Assembly (NCBI GenBank): GCA_963719285.1
Contig: CAVRBO010000001.1
Coordinates: 372,001-436,000, forward strand
Direction: 5' to 3'
DNA length: 64,000 nt
From: C-114 sp963719285
GTDB lineage: Bacteria; Chloroflexota; Limnocylindria; Limnocylindrales; CSP1-4
Below the pieces are notes generated by a model. It was not told the DNA's origin and made no database searches. It saw only the letters and a program-made list of their open reading frames with translations. Of the stretch, positions 17,827 to 26,285 are shown one piece after another. The number at the start of each line of letters is the position of its first letter. Within the stretch, counting starts at the first letter, position 1. The position numbers and the translations under genes are program-made.

Positions 17827-19679
17827 ATGGCGACCCCCGTCGGACTCATCTACCTCGACGTCGACGACGAGATCACCTCGGCGGCGAACCGGATCCGCAA
17901 CGTGACCGAGATGCGGGTCGCGCTCATCCTGCCGGCGGGGTCGCGGCTCGCGACATCACGGATCAACTTCCGGCTCCTCGCCCGCGAGGCGCAGGCGCAC
18001 GCGCACGACCTGTACATCGTGGCGCCCGAGGCCGCGACCCGGTCGCTGGCCGCCTCGGCGGGGCTCGCCGTGTACACCACCGTCCGCGAACTCGAGGACG
18101 CGATGGAGGATGTCGGCGCCGAGGCGGGCGACGGCGGCCTGGGCACCGCGCCGACGGGCGCCAGTGCCGTCTCGCTTCCACTCGATGCGGTCGCGCCACG
18201 CGAGCGGAAGACCGTCCCGCCCCGCGGCGACATGGCCCGACGGATCGGTGAGCGGTCGCAGGCGGACGAGGCATCCGGCTACCAGGGATACGAGCGCACG
18301 CTCCCACCCGAACGTGGGCGTTCCGTGGTCGGCGGTCGCAGCGCCGGCGCGGATCTCCCCGTCGTGGCGGGCCCTCGGCAGCGCACGGGCGGCCGACAGG
18401 GCTGGGCCATCGTCGGCGTGGTGATCATCGTCGTCGCGGCCGCCGCCGGGTTCGTGGGGGCGCAATTCCTGCCCTCGGCCACGATCGTCGTCACCCCGAA
18501 GGTCGAGCCCATCGCGCTGACCTTCGACGTCGTTGCCGATCCGACCGTCACGGAATCGGACCTCACCGCCGGCATCGTCCCGGCCACGAGGCCCGAGATC
18601 CCGCTCGAGGTGACCGACGACTTCTCGGCGACCGGCCGCAAGGTGACCGAGACGAAGGCGACTGGCACGGTGACCTTCTCGAACCTGGACACCGGCGGAT
18701 CGAACACCATCCCGGCGGGCAGCGTCGTCGCGACCAAGGGGAACCGCCAGTTCGCGACGAAGGAGGCCGCTCTTCCTGCCGCGGGCGACCATCGACGGCC
18801 TGACGATCGTGCCGAGCACCGGCGACGTAGCCGTGGTTGCGGTGAAGGCCGGAACCGCCGGCAACGTCGCGGTGGGCACGATCACGGTCGTCCCGCCCGA
18901 CGAGAACGCCGACCTCCTCAAGGTGACCAACAAGACGGCCATGTCCGGAGGCACCCACACCGAGAAGGTCATCGTCAGCCAGAAGGACATCGACGCGGCG
19001 CTTGCCGCGCTGACGAAGCAGATCGACGACGAGTTCGCCCAGATCATGACCGAGCCGAGCCAGATCCTGCCGGACGTGTCGATCTTCCCGGCGACGAAAT
19101 CCCGCACCGCCGCGGTGCCGTCGCCCGATCCCAAGACCCTGCTCGGCGATCAGGTCGAGAGCTTCTCGCTGTCGATGAGCCGCGACGGGCACGGTCACGG
19201 CCGTCGATGAGTCGGCCGTCTCGACGCTCGCCCTGGCCCGCCTCCGGACCGCTGTCACAGCCGGCCGCGACCTGGTGAAGGACTCGCTCAACGTAACGGT
19301 GGGGAAGGGGACCGCCCAGGGCGCCGACATCGTCTTCGCGGTCCAGGCCTCCGCCCAGCAGGTCCGGCGCGTCGTCGCCGCGGACCTGCGCGAACTCGTC
19401 CGGGGCAAGTCGCTCGCCGACGCGCGTTCGGCGCTCGAGGCCTACGGCACCACGACGATCGACCTGTGGCCGGGCTTCGCCTCGTCCATCCCCACCTACG
19501 ACTTCCGGATCGACCTGACGGTCAAGGGCGAGGTGGCCATCGAGAGCGGCAGTCCGGCTCCGGCCGCGTCCACGGGTGCGCCCCCATCGCCGACGGGATC
19601 GGCCCCTCCTGGCGCGAGCGGATCGCCCAAGGCCTCGGCCAGACCGTCCGCGAGGCCCTCGGCGAGCCGATCCCCGTGA
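17827..19679 (+). pseudogene. Membrane protein with baseplate-J/gp47-like domain, broken by two single-base insertions
   Basis: Reconstructed length is about 616 residues. Residues 1-95 form an alpha/beta domain opening IYLDVDDEITSAANRI; a disordered linker follows; one membrane helix (WAIVGVVIIVVAAAAGFVGA) is at about 200; the extracytoplasmic part has a baseplate-J-like core with TGTVTFSNL, IPAGSVVATKG and VKAGTAGNVAVGTI. The frame shifts +1 near 18773 (one T too many: AAL then LPRATIDGL continues in the next frame) and +1 near 19187 (one C too many: SLSMS then ATGTVTAVDES). The C-terminus is Ser/Pro/Ala-rich. It is sandwiched between the FtsA-like gene and ruvX, with a GTGA overlap to the latter. 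The shifts may be assembly errors rather than decay. Confidence 0.7.
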
Positions 19680-20192
19680 GCCGGTTGCTCGGGATCGACC
19701 TCGGGGAGCGACGGATCGGCGCTGGCCGTCGCGGACACGGACGGGACGCCGGCCCAGCCGCTCACGACGATCCGGCGGGCACGGCGCATCGCCGGCGATG
19801 TGGCGACCCTGACCCGGATCGTCGGTGAGCAGGGGATCGTCGAGATCGTCGTGGGGCTTCCGCTCGAGGCATCCGGGGCCGACGGGCCGCAGGCGCGTCT
19901 CACCCGGACCTGGGCGGAGGACGTGGCGGCGACGCTCGGGCTCCCGATGTCGTACCGTGACGAGCGTCTGACCAGCCATCTCGCCGAGCAACGCCTCGGC
20001 CCGATGCCTCACGGCCGGTCAGGCGGTCCCCCGACGGCTCACCAGCGCGAGACGTATCGCGCCCGGGTGGACCGGGAGGCGGCCGCGATCATCCTGCAGG
20101 ACGAGCTCGACGCCCGAGCGGCCGCCGCGGCCGCGCCGACGGCCGGCCGGCCCGACCTGCCGGATCAACCATCCGGAGGGCACCGAGTTTGA
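19676..20192 (+). CDS. ruvX: Holliday junction resolvase-like YqgF/RuvX, frameshifted in this sequence
   Basis: About 171 residues when corrected. It starts at GTG 19676, overlapping the previous stop. The RNase-H-like signature begins SRLLGIDLGERRIG, then the frame shifts by +1 near 19722; deleting one base of GGCGCT gives RIGLAVADTDG, the family's canonical strand. The rest matches well: VEIVVGLPLEASG, YRDERLTSHLAEQRL and VDREAAAIILQDEL. Members process 16S rRNA 5' ends or junction DNA. An intact-looking fragment from 19800 alone lacks the first catalytic Asp. Gene identity is secure; the lesion is probably an assembly error because the gene is usually essential. Confidence 0.85.
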
Positions 20193-21542
20193 CGATCAGG
20201 GGTGGGGGGTCGCCACGAGGGGATCAGGATCCCGCCGTCGATCAGGCCTACCCGATCGAGGACGACGTGGATTGGACCCCGGCCGCCCAGGGCACGTACC
20301 GCGACGCCGCGTCGGTCGCGTGGTCGGAGGGGTGGTGGAGGCGGCCTGTCGGGCCTGCTCCGGTTCCTCATCTTCGCCCTGATCATGGCCTCGGTGGTGA
20401 TGGTCGCGCTGCTGACGCTCCTGCGGCCGATCCTTGCCGGCGCGATCGTCGACTGGGCCTACGACAGCCCGAGCGCCCTGGCGCTGCCGTTCGTCAAGGA
20501 CCTCGTGCGGGAGGACCTCGGGACGAAGCTGACGACCGCACCCAGCTCGGACGCGACCAAGGTCGAGTTCGTCGTGACCCAGGGCGAGACCGCGGCCGGG
20601 ATCGCGACGCGCCTGGCGCAGGACGGCTTCCTGCTCGACGCGCGTGCATTCGTGTTCACCGCCATCGACCGGAATCTCACCGACAAGCTCGAGAGTGGCA
20701 CGTTCATCCTGACCAAGAACCTGACGCCGGACGACCTCGTCACGGCGCTCCTCCAGGCCAAGGACCTCGCGATCGACCTGCCGTTCCGCGAAGGGCTCCG
20801 GCTCGAACAGGTCGTGGCGAAGCTCGAGACGCTGCCGGTCAAGATGGATCCGACCGACTTCTACACGCTCGCCAAGCACCCGACCGCGGCGATCCTGGCG
20901 GCCCACCCCTGGCTCCATCTGCCGAAGGGCGCCTCGCTGGAGGGGTTCCTCGCACCCGCGGTCTATCACGTCCTGCCGGACATCACGGCCGCGGAGCTGA
21001 TCAACAAGATGCTCGACGCGTTCTACACGCAGGTCGGTCCGGAACTCATCAACGTGCCGAAGAGCCGGGGCATGACCTTCTACGAGGTGGTCACCCTCGC
21101 CTCACTCGTGGAACGTGAGGCCCGCCTCGACAAGGAGCGCGCGCTCATCGCCGGCGTGTTCCAGAACCGACTGAACCCGAAGCTCTTCCCGCTCGGCGAA
21201 TTCCAATCCGACGTCACGATCTTCTACATCCACGACACGATCCAGCTGGCGAAGGTCCCCGTCTCGGACTGGGTGCAGTACACGTTCTGGGGGCCGGTGG
21301 ACGGAAAGCTCCAGGGCGTCACGATCCCGGCGGCGCTCCAGGGCTACGACACCTACTCGAGCAAGGGCCTCATGCCCGGACCGATCTGTACCCCGAGCCT
21401 CGCGTCCATCGAAGCGGCACTGACGCCGGACACGAAGGCGGGCTACCTCTTCTTCGTCGCCAAGAACGACGGGTCGAACACGACCGCGTTCGCGAAGACC
21501 CAGGCGGAGCACGAGAAGAACGTCAAGAAGTACGCGCAGTGA
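20189..21542 (+). CDS. mltG: Endolytic murein transglycosylase MltG, N-terminus frameshifted
   Basis: About 450 residues when corrected. TTG 20189, with GGAGGG nine bases upstream and a 4-base overlap with ruvX, opens an acidic cytoplasmic tail. A +1 shift in GAGGGGTGG near 20332 then puts the membrane helix (LLRFLIFALIMASVVMVALL) in another frame; removing one G gives a smooth SEGGGGGLSGLLRF join. The LysM-like and YceG domain follow: LEGFLAPAVYHVLP, ASLVEREARLDKERALIAGVF (catalytic Glu) and FQSDVTIFYIH. MltG cuts nascent glycan strands at the membrane. Taking the in-frame start at about 20202 would give a spurious basic N-terminus. Confidence 0.88.
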
Positions 21543-22753
21543 CCTCGGTCCCGATCCACCCGGCGGACTTCGCTCCGCCGCCCCTACCTGCGCTGCGAGC
21601 ACGTTGGGCCGAGGCGGATCGGGTCGCCCGGCCGGCGCGCCTGGGCCGACTGCGTGGGCGCTTCGCGGGTGCTGGCGTCGATGCCTACTTCGGGCTCCGG
21701 CCGGAGCACATCCGCTACCTGACCGGGTTCGCCCTCGATGACGGCGAGGAGAAGAACGCCGGCGTCTCCGGACAGTTCCTGGTCGGCGCCGACGAGGTCG
21801 TCCTGTTCGCCGACAGCCGCTACAGGATCCAGGCTGCCCGGCAGGCGCCGGGCACGCGGATCGAGGACGTGTACGGCGACCTCGCCGCCCGCTGGCCCGA
21901 GCTCGTCGGCTCGCTGGGGGCACGGCGCGTGGCCGTCGAGGCGTCCGTCGTCAGCAAGGCGACCTGGGACCGGCTCGCCGCCGCGGCACCGGACGTGGAG
22001 CTGGTACCCATCGACGGCTGGATCGAAGCGGACCGGGCGGTCAAGGAACCGGCCGAACTCGAGCGCATCGCGGCGGCCTGCGCGGTCGCAGACCGGGCGC
22101 TGGCCGTGCTCCTGCCCGCGATCCGCCCCGGACGTACGGAACGGGAGCTCGCCCTCGAACTCGAATGGGCGATGCGGACCGGTGGGGCGGACGCGCTCGC
22201 GTTCGATGTCGCCTGTCTCTCGGGCCCCGAGGCGGCGCTGCCCCACGGCTCGCCCGGCGATCGACCGGTCCTCGAACGGGCGGTCCTGCTGTTCGACTTC
22301 GGGGCGCAGGTCGCGGGCTATCGGAGCGACATGACCCGGACCCTGTTCGTCGGCGACCCCGAACCGCGCGACCAGGCGATCTACGAACTTGTCGCTGCGG
22401 CACAGGCGGCCTCGATCGCGGGGGTCGAGGCGGCCGCCCACCAGGGACGCCCGATCAGCGGACCCGCCGCCGACGCGTTCGCCCGCGACGTGATCGCAGC
22501 CGCCGGGCATGGGGACCACTTCGGCCATGGGACGGGTCATGGCATCGGCCTGGCGACCCACGAGCTCCCGTCGCTCGGCAGGCGGGCGGCCGACATCCCG
22601 CTGCCGTCGCCGACCGTGTTCTCGATCGAACCGGGCGTGTATCTCGAGGGTGAGACCGGTGTCCGCATCGAAGACCTGGTCGTCTACGACGCGGACGCGC
22701 GCCGCGTGGAGCGGCTGACCCGTTTCCCGCGCGAGATCGTCGTCGTCGGCTAG
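21539..22753 (+). CDS. Xaa-Pro aminopeptidase/dipeptidase, M24 family
   Basis: A 404-residue metallopeptidase with a creatinase-like N-terminal domain and pita-bread catalytic domain. The five metal ligands are all present: Asp in LLFDFGAQ, Asp in YRSDMTRTLFVG, His in FGHGTGHGIGLATHE, Glu in VFSIEPGVYL and Glu in GVRIEDLV. It removes N-terminal residues adjacent to proline. GTG 21539 overlaps the mltG stop by four bases. The position just before efp is common in bacteria. Confidence 0.94.
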   Translation: MTSVPIHPADFAPPPLPALRARWAEADRVARPARLGRLRGRFAGAGVDAYFGLRPEHIRYLTGFALDDGEEKNAGVSGQFLVGADEVVLFADSRYRIQAARQAPGTRIEDVYGDLAARWPELVGSLGARRVAVEASVVSKATWDRLAAAAPDVELVPIDGWIEADRAVKEPAELERIAAACAVADRALAVLLPAIRPGRTERELALELEWAMRTGGADALAFDVACLSGPEAALPHGSPGDRPVLERAVLLFDFGAQVAGYRSDMTRTLFVGDPEPRDQAIYELVAAAQAASIAGVEAAAHQGRPISGPAADAFARDVIAAAGHGDHFGHGTGHGIGLATHELPSLGRRAADIPLPSPTVFSIEPGVYLEGETGVRIEDLVVYDADARRVERLTRFPREIVVVG

Positions 22754-22791
22754 GTCGGCGTCGCGTCCGGGAGGGGCTCCGGCGCCTCGGC

Positions 22792-22797
22792 TACAAT
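22792..22797 (+). promoter_or_regulatory. Putative -10 element (TACAAT) upstream of efp
   Basis: TACAAT in the 120-base gap between the peptidase gene and efp. Here the distance to the start codon is 77 bases and a GGAGCC ribosome binding site exists at 22861, so this would be a leadered transcript. Confidence 0.4.
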
Positions 22798-22874
22798 CGC
22801 ACGGACTGACCCCGGCACCGGCCACCCCTTCGGCGCGCGTGCCGAGGGCGCCCGATTTCAGGAGCCCACCGACC

Positions 22875-23432
22875 ATGATCAGCACCGGCGAACTGCGCAA
22901 GGGTGTCGCGATCGAGCTCGACGGCGAGCTCTGGCAGATCCTCGACTACCACCACATCAAGATGGGTCGCGGTTCGGCCCAGGTCCGGATCACCCTTCGC
23001 AACATCAAGCGCGGCCAGACCGTGGAGCGTTCGTTCCAGGCCGGGTCCAAGTGGCCGCGGGCCCAGATGGAGAAGCGGCCGGTCCAGTTCCTGTACCGGG
23101 ACGATGACGCGTTCCACTTCATGGAGACCGACAGCTACGAGCAGTTCCAGCTCAGCGCCGACCAGCTCGGCGAGGCGGTCCAGTACCTCAAGGACGGCAT
23201 GACGCTCGACCGGACGAGCTACCAGGGCGAGACGATCGGGGTCGAGCTGCCGGTGACCGTCGACCTCAAGGTCGTCGAGACCGAGCCCGGCTTCGCCGGC
23301 GACACCCAGACCGGGGCGCGCAAGCCGGCCCACACCGAGAGCGGGCTCGTCGTCCAGGTCCCGATCTTCGTCGAGCCGGGCGACACGATCCGCGTGGACA
23401 CGCGGACCGGGGAGTACCAGACGCGGGTCTAG
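22875..23432 (+). CDS. efp: Translation elongation factor P, with Arg at the modifiable tip
   Basis: A 185-residue EF-P that relieves ribosome stalling at polyproline. Three beta-barrel domains are recognisable: ISTGELRKGVAIELDGELW, then QFLYRDDDAFHFMETDSYEQF, and the C-terminal FVEPGDTIRVDTRTGEY signature. The tip loop is IKMGRGSAQVR, placing Arg32 where most bacteria have a lysine (KPGKG) and where pseudomonads carry rhamnosylated arginine. No EarP- or EpmA-like gene lies in the window. ATG 22875 is preferred over an upstream in-frame start because homology begins there and GGAGCC lies eight bases before it. Confidence 0.96.
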   Translation: MISTGELRKGVAIELDGELWQILDYHHIKMGRGSAQVRITLRNIKRGQTVERSFQAGSKWPRAQMEKRPVQFLYRDDDAFHFMETDSYEQFQLSADQLGEAVQYLKDGMTLDRTSYQGETIGVELPVTVDLKVVETEPGFAGDTQTGARKPAHTESGLVVQVPIFVEPGDTIRVDTRTGEYQTRV

Positions 23433-23443
23433 CCGGAGGCGGG

Positions 23444-23974
23444 ATGGGCGACACGACCGCGATCGAAGCGCTCGGATACCTGCTCGACGAAGCGTTCCGG
23501 GGCGCCGGGATCGAGGCGAGCAACGAGAGCCAGGCCCTGCTGCCGAACCTCGCCACGGTGAGCCCCGAAGCATGGCGGGCGCTGCCGGTCGGAGCATCCC
23601 GGTCCATCGAGTCGATCGCCCTGCATGTGGGCGCCTGCAAGATCATGTACGACGACTACGCGTTCGGCCCGGGCACGCTCCGGTTCGCGACGCCCGAGGT
23701 CGAGCCGTGGGCCGAGGGTACGGCGCCCCAGGCCGAGGTCGTCACGTGGCTCGAGGCCGCCCAGGCGCGCCTCGCCGGTCACGTCGCGGGCCTCGCGTCG
23801 GATGCGGAGCTCGACGTCCTCCGACTCACGAACTGGGGTGAGCGCAAGCCGACTCGCTGGATCGTGGCCGCGATGATCACCCACGACGCGTATCACGCCG
23901 GCGAGATCAACCACCTCCGGAGCATCCTCGGGACCGACGATCGGTGGCGGTTCATCCAGCTGGGCTTCGGATGA
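23444..23974 (+). CDS. DinB-like metal-binding four-helix protein
   Basis: A 176-residue protein of the DinB/YfiT superfamily. The three candidate metal-binding histidines are in SIALHVGACK and in ITHDAYHAGEINHLR near the C-terminus; the last is the family's signature. Members include thiol-dependent transferases and stress proteins, and the substrate is not predictable. It follows efp by 11 bases, and its stop overlaps the ATG of xseA (ATGA). Confidence 0.85.
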   Translation: MGDTTAIEALGYLLDEAFRGAGIEASNESQALLPNLATVSPEAWRALPVGASRSIESIALHVGACKIMYDDYAFGPGTLRFATPEVEPWAEGTAPQAEVVTWLEAAQARLAGHVAGLASDAELDVLRLTNWGERKPTRWIVAAMITHDAYHAGEINHLRSILGTDDRWRFIQLGFG

Positions 23975-25389
23975 CCCGCTCGGACGAGCCGCCGGACTGG
24001 GCGCTGCCGTCATGGGACAGCCTGGGCATCGGCTCGGGAGGCCCAAAGACCACGACTCCCGCGGGGAGCCTTCTGCCTCCCCCGACCCGCCTGCGGATCC
24101 TCGGGGTGAGCGAGGTCACTCGCGCCGTCCGCGACGCGATCCGGGGCGACGACCGGCTGAAGGACGTCTGGGTCGAGGGCGAGGTCGGCCGGGTCACGGT
24201 CTCGAGCGCCGGCCACGGGTACTTCAACCTCAAGGACGAGCGCAGCCAGCTCTCGTGCATCTGGTTCCGGGACGACCGCCTCTCCTCGCCGTTCGAGGCC
24301 CAGGTCGGGCTCCGCATCGTGGCCCACGGCCGGCTCGACGTGTTCGAGCCCGGCGGCGCCTACCAGCTCTATGTCAGCGCCATCCAGCCGGCGGGCTTCG
24401 GGGACCTGGCGATCAAGTTCGAAGCGCTCAAGGCTCGCCTGTCGGCCGAGGGCCTGTTCGATCGCGAGCGCAAGCGCCCGATCCCCGCCCGGCCGGTCGT
24501 CATCGCGGTCGTCACGAGCGCGACCGGGGCCGTCCTCCACGACATCCGGCGCGTGCTGGGACGGCGCTGGCCGATGGCGCGGCTCGTCCTCTCGCCGTGC
24601 CTGGTCCAGGGGGACGGCGCAGCGGCGAGCATCGCCAGGGCACTCGACCGGGTGGATCGCGCGGCGTCACGGGCCGTGGCCGCCGGGCACCCGGAGGACG
24701 CCGCCGGGGTCACGATCATCGCGCGAGGAGGCGGCTCGCTCGAGGACCTGTGGGCGTTCAACGAGGAAGTCGTGGTCCGGGCGATCGTGGCGCACGGCCG
24801 GCCGGTCGTCGCCGGGATCGGGCACGAGACGGACGTGACCCTCGCCGACTTCGCCGCGGACGTCCGCGCGCCCACCCCGTCGGCAGCGGCCGAGCTCGTC
24901 GTCCCCGATCGCGCCGATGTCGCCGAGTACGTGGGCCGCGTCGCCCGACGGGCGGAGACGTTTGTGGCCCGCCGGATCGGGACGCTCGAGCAGGCACTCC
25001 TCCAGGAACGCCGGGCGCTCGTCCAGCTCCATCCTGCGGCCCAGCTCGCGGCCGGACAGGAGCGGGCGGGTCGGCTGCTCGACCGCGCCTCGGTGACCGT
25101 CGCCGGCGCACTCGAGCGCCGGGCCTCCCGCCTGGACCGCGTGGGTCGACGCGCTCCGGCCGTCGTGAACGCCCAGCTCGATGCCCGTGCGGCGCGGCTG
25201 GGCCGGGCCGGTGCGGCGCTCTCGGCGCTGGGTCCCCAGGCGACGCTCGAACGTGGCTACGCCATCGTCCGCCGCCGCTCCGATGCCCGGATCCTGCGCG
25301 ACCCGGTGGACGCGCCCGCCGACACGGGTCTGACGATCCGCCTCGCCCGCGGCGACCTCGGGGCGACCGTGGACCCGGACGGCTCGTAG
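23971..25389 (+). CDS. xseA: Exodeoxyribonuclease VII large subunit
   Basis: A 472-residue nuclease subunit. The N-terminal OB domain has LKDVWVEGEVGRV and GHGYFNLKDE; the catalytic domain has VVTSATGAVLHDIRRVL, IIARGGGSLEDLWAFNEE and GIGHETDVTLADFAADVRAPTPSAAAE; a long coiled-coil region and a C-terminal LERGYAIV motif follow. With XseB it degrades single-stranded DNA in repair. ATG 23971 forms an ATGA overlap with the previous gene; the further upstream in-frame extension has no homology. Confidence 0.96.
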   Translation: MTRSDEPPDWALPSWDSLGIGSGGPKTTTPAGSLLPPPTRLRILGVSEVTRAVRDAIRGDDRLKDVWVEGEVGRVTVSSAGHGYFNLKDERSQLSCIWFRDDRLSSPFEAQVGLRIVAHGRLDVFEPGGAYQLYVSAIQPAGFGDLAIKFEALKARLSAEGLFDRERKRPIPARPVVIAVVTSATGAVLHDIRRVLGRRWPMARLVLSPCLVQGDGAAASIARALDRVDRAASRAVAAGHPEDAAGVTIIARGGGSLEDLWAFNEEVVVRAIVAHGRPVVAGIGHETDVTLADFAADVRAPTPSAAAELVVPDRADVAEYVGRVARRAETFVARRIGTLEQALLQERRALVQLHPAAQLAAGQERAGRLLDRASVTVAGALERRASRLDRVGRRAPAVVNAQLDARAARLGRAGAALSALGPQATLERGYAIVRRRSDARILRDPVDAPADTGLTIRLARGDLGATVDPDGS

Positions 25390-25390
25390 C

Positions 25391-25585
25391 GTGGAGATCG
25401 CGGTCCTGCTCGTGGCCGGCGTCGCCGTCCTGGCGGCGGGCATCCGGGTGGGTATGCTCCTCGCACCGCGCGTCGAGCGGATGGCCGACCGGGCGAATCG
25501 CTTCGACCCGATGCCGGACGCCGAGACGGCCGGTGATGCACCCGCTGAGCCAGCCCACGAGGATGACGATGACCGCACCGACTGA
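25391..25585 (+). CDS. Small single-span membrane protein between xseA and xseB
   Basis: A 64-residue product starting at GTG 25391, one base after the xseA stop codon. Residues 1-20 form a hydrophobic helix (EIAVLLVAGVAVLAAG) and the remainder is strongly acidic, ending in a run of Asp/Glu. Its end overlaps the start of xseB. No family is recognised. The tight placement inside the operon supports expression. Confidence 0.55.
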   Translation: MEIAVLLVAGVAVLAAGIRVGMLLAPRVERMADRANRFDPMPDAETAGDAPAEPAHEDDDDRTD

Positions 25586-25838
25586 GTCCGGGAGCCCGAT
25601 CGAGGGACTGACCTTCGACGCGGCCCTCGCCACGCTCGAGGAGACCGTGGCGTCCCTGGAGGCCGGCGGCCAGGCGCTCGAGGACACGATCGCGCTGTAC
25701 GAGCGGGCCGTTGCCCTGGAGCGCCACTGTTCGAAGCTCCTCGCCGACGCGCGCCTGCGGATGGAGCAGCTCGTCGAGCGGGCCGGCGGCGGCCTCGACG
25801 TGGTCGCGCTCAAGGACGAGCCCGAGGCCCAGGCCTGA
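25569..25838 (+). CDS. xseB: Exodeoxyribonuclease VII small subunit
   Basis: An 89-residue helical subunit with the family core LTFDAALATLEETVASLEAGG followed by LEDTIALYERAVALERHCSKLL. It binds the XseA coiled coil to form the active nuclease. ATG 25569 is preferred over ATG 25563 because GAGG lies six bases before it; it overlaps the small membrane-protein gene. The length is normal. Confidence 0.94.
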   Translation: MTAPTESGSPIEGLTFDAALATLEETVASLEAGGQALEDTIALYERAVALERHCSKLLADARLRMEQLVERAGGGLDVVALKDEPEAQA

Positions 25839-25887
25839 CGGTTCGGGGCCTCGCGGCCCGCGTCCTGGCCCAGGCTTAGCCCGTTTC

Positions 25888-25906
25888 ATGACGGCCAGGC
25901 CGTCAT
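25888..25906. repeat. 19-bp palindrome ATGACGGCC-A-GGCCGTCAT (copy 1)
   Basis: Perfect 9-bp arms around a single A. An identical-arm copy with central T lies at 26045-26063, and related half-sites form the dyad at 47246-47276. It could be an operator or a dispersed repeat. Confidence 0.7.
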
Positions 25907-26044
25907 ATGGCGGGCAACGTGGGCGACAAGGTCACGCGGGGGAACTCGCCCGGGCGCCCGGGCCACGGATCCGAGCGTAGCCGCAGTTCGAACGTCGGCT
26001 TCATACGTCGTCCGAACGGGCCTAAGGCCCTCATTGGCCCGGAC

Positions 26045-26063
26045 ATGACGGCCTGGCCGTCAT
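26045..26063. repeat. 19-bp palindrome ATGACGGCC-T-GGCCGTCAT (copy 2)
   Basis: Same 9-bp arms as copy 1, with a central T. It lies about 95 bases before the putative dxs -10 element, a position compatible with regulation of dxs. Confidence 0.7.
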
Positions 26064-26155
26064 CGAGGGCGTCAAAGGGCGCCAGCCGACGACCGAGCGC
26101 CATCCCGACCGGCCCGGCCCGACCATCGTCGCCTGACGGGCGTCCACTCGGGGGG

Positions 26156-26161
26156 TAGACT
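26156..26161 (+). promoter_or_regulatory. Putative -10 element (TAGACT) upstream of dxs
   Basis: TAGACT 124 bases before the dxs GTG. It would give a leader of about 115 bases in which no known riboswitch is recognised. Confidence 0.3.
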
Positions 26162-26285
26162 TCCGGGCGGCCCGAACCGAGCATCCGTCCGGGCCTCGAT
26201 CGCGCATCACAGGGGGACGGGGCCGCCCGTCCACCGGCCGAAGACGACCGGCCCGAACGAACGAACCGAGGAGAGCGCGCAGCCC

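Larger units (their letters stand above)
25839..26285 (+). other. Intergenic region before dxs with two copies of a 19-bp palindrome
   Basis: A 447-base gap without a credible gene. It contains a short GC hairpin (25846-25859) that may end the xse transcript, two copies of a near-identical 19-bp palindrome (25888-25906 and 26045-26063), a TAGACT hexamer (26156-26161) and a purine-rich GAGGAGA shortly before dxs. Confidence 0.6.

Noticed and set aside
16562..19679. A prophage or tailocin fragment because of the baseplate-J-like domain
   Set aside because: No other phage structural, lysis or replication gene is nearby, and the protein has a membrane anchor and a conserved chromosomal setting.
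18765..20340. Programmed ribosomal frameshifting as the cause of the +1 shifts
   Set aside because: The sites share no slippery sequence, upstream Shine-Dalgarno-like stimulator or stop codon in the zero frame, and one gene would need two events.
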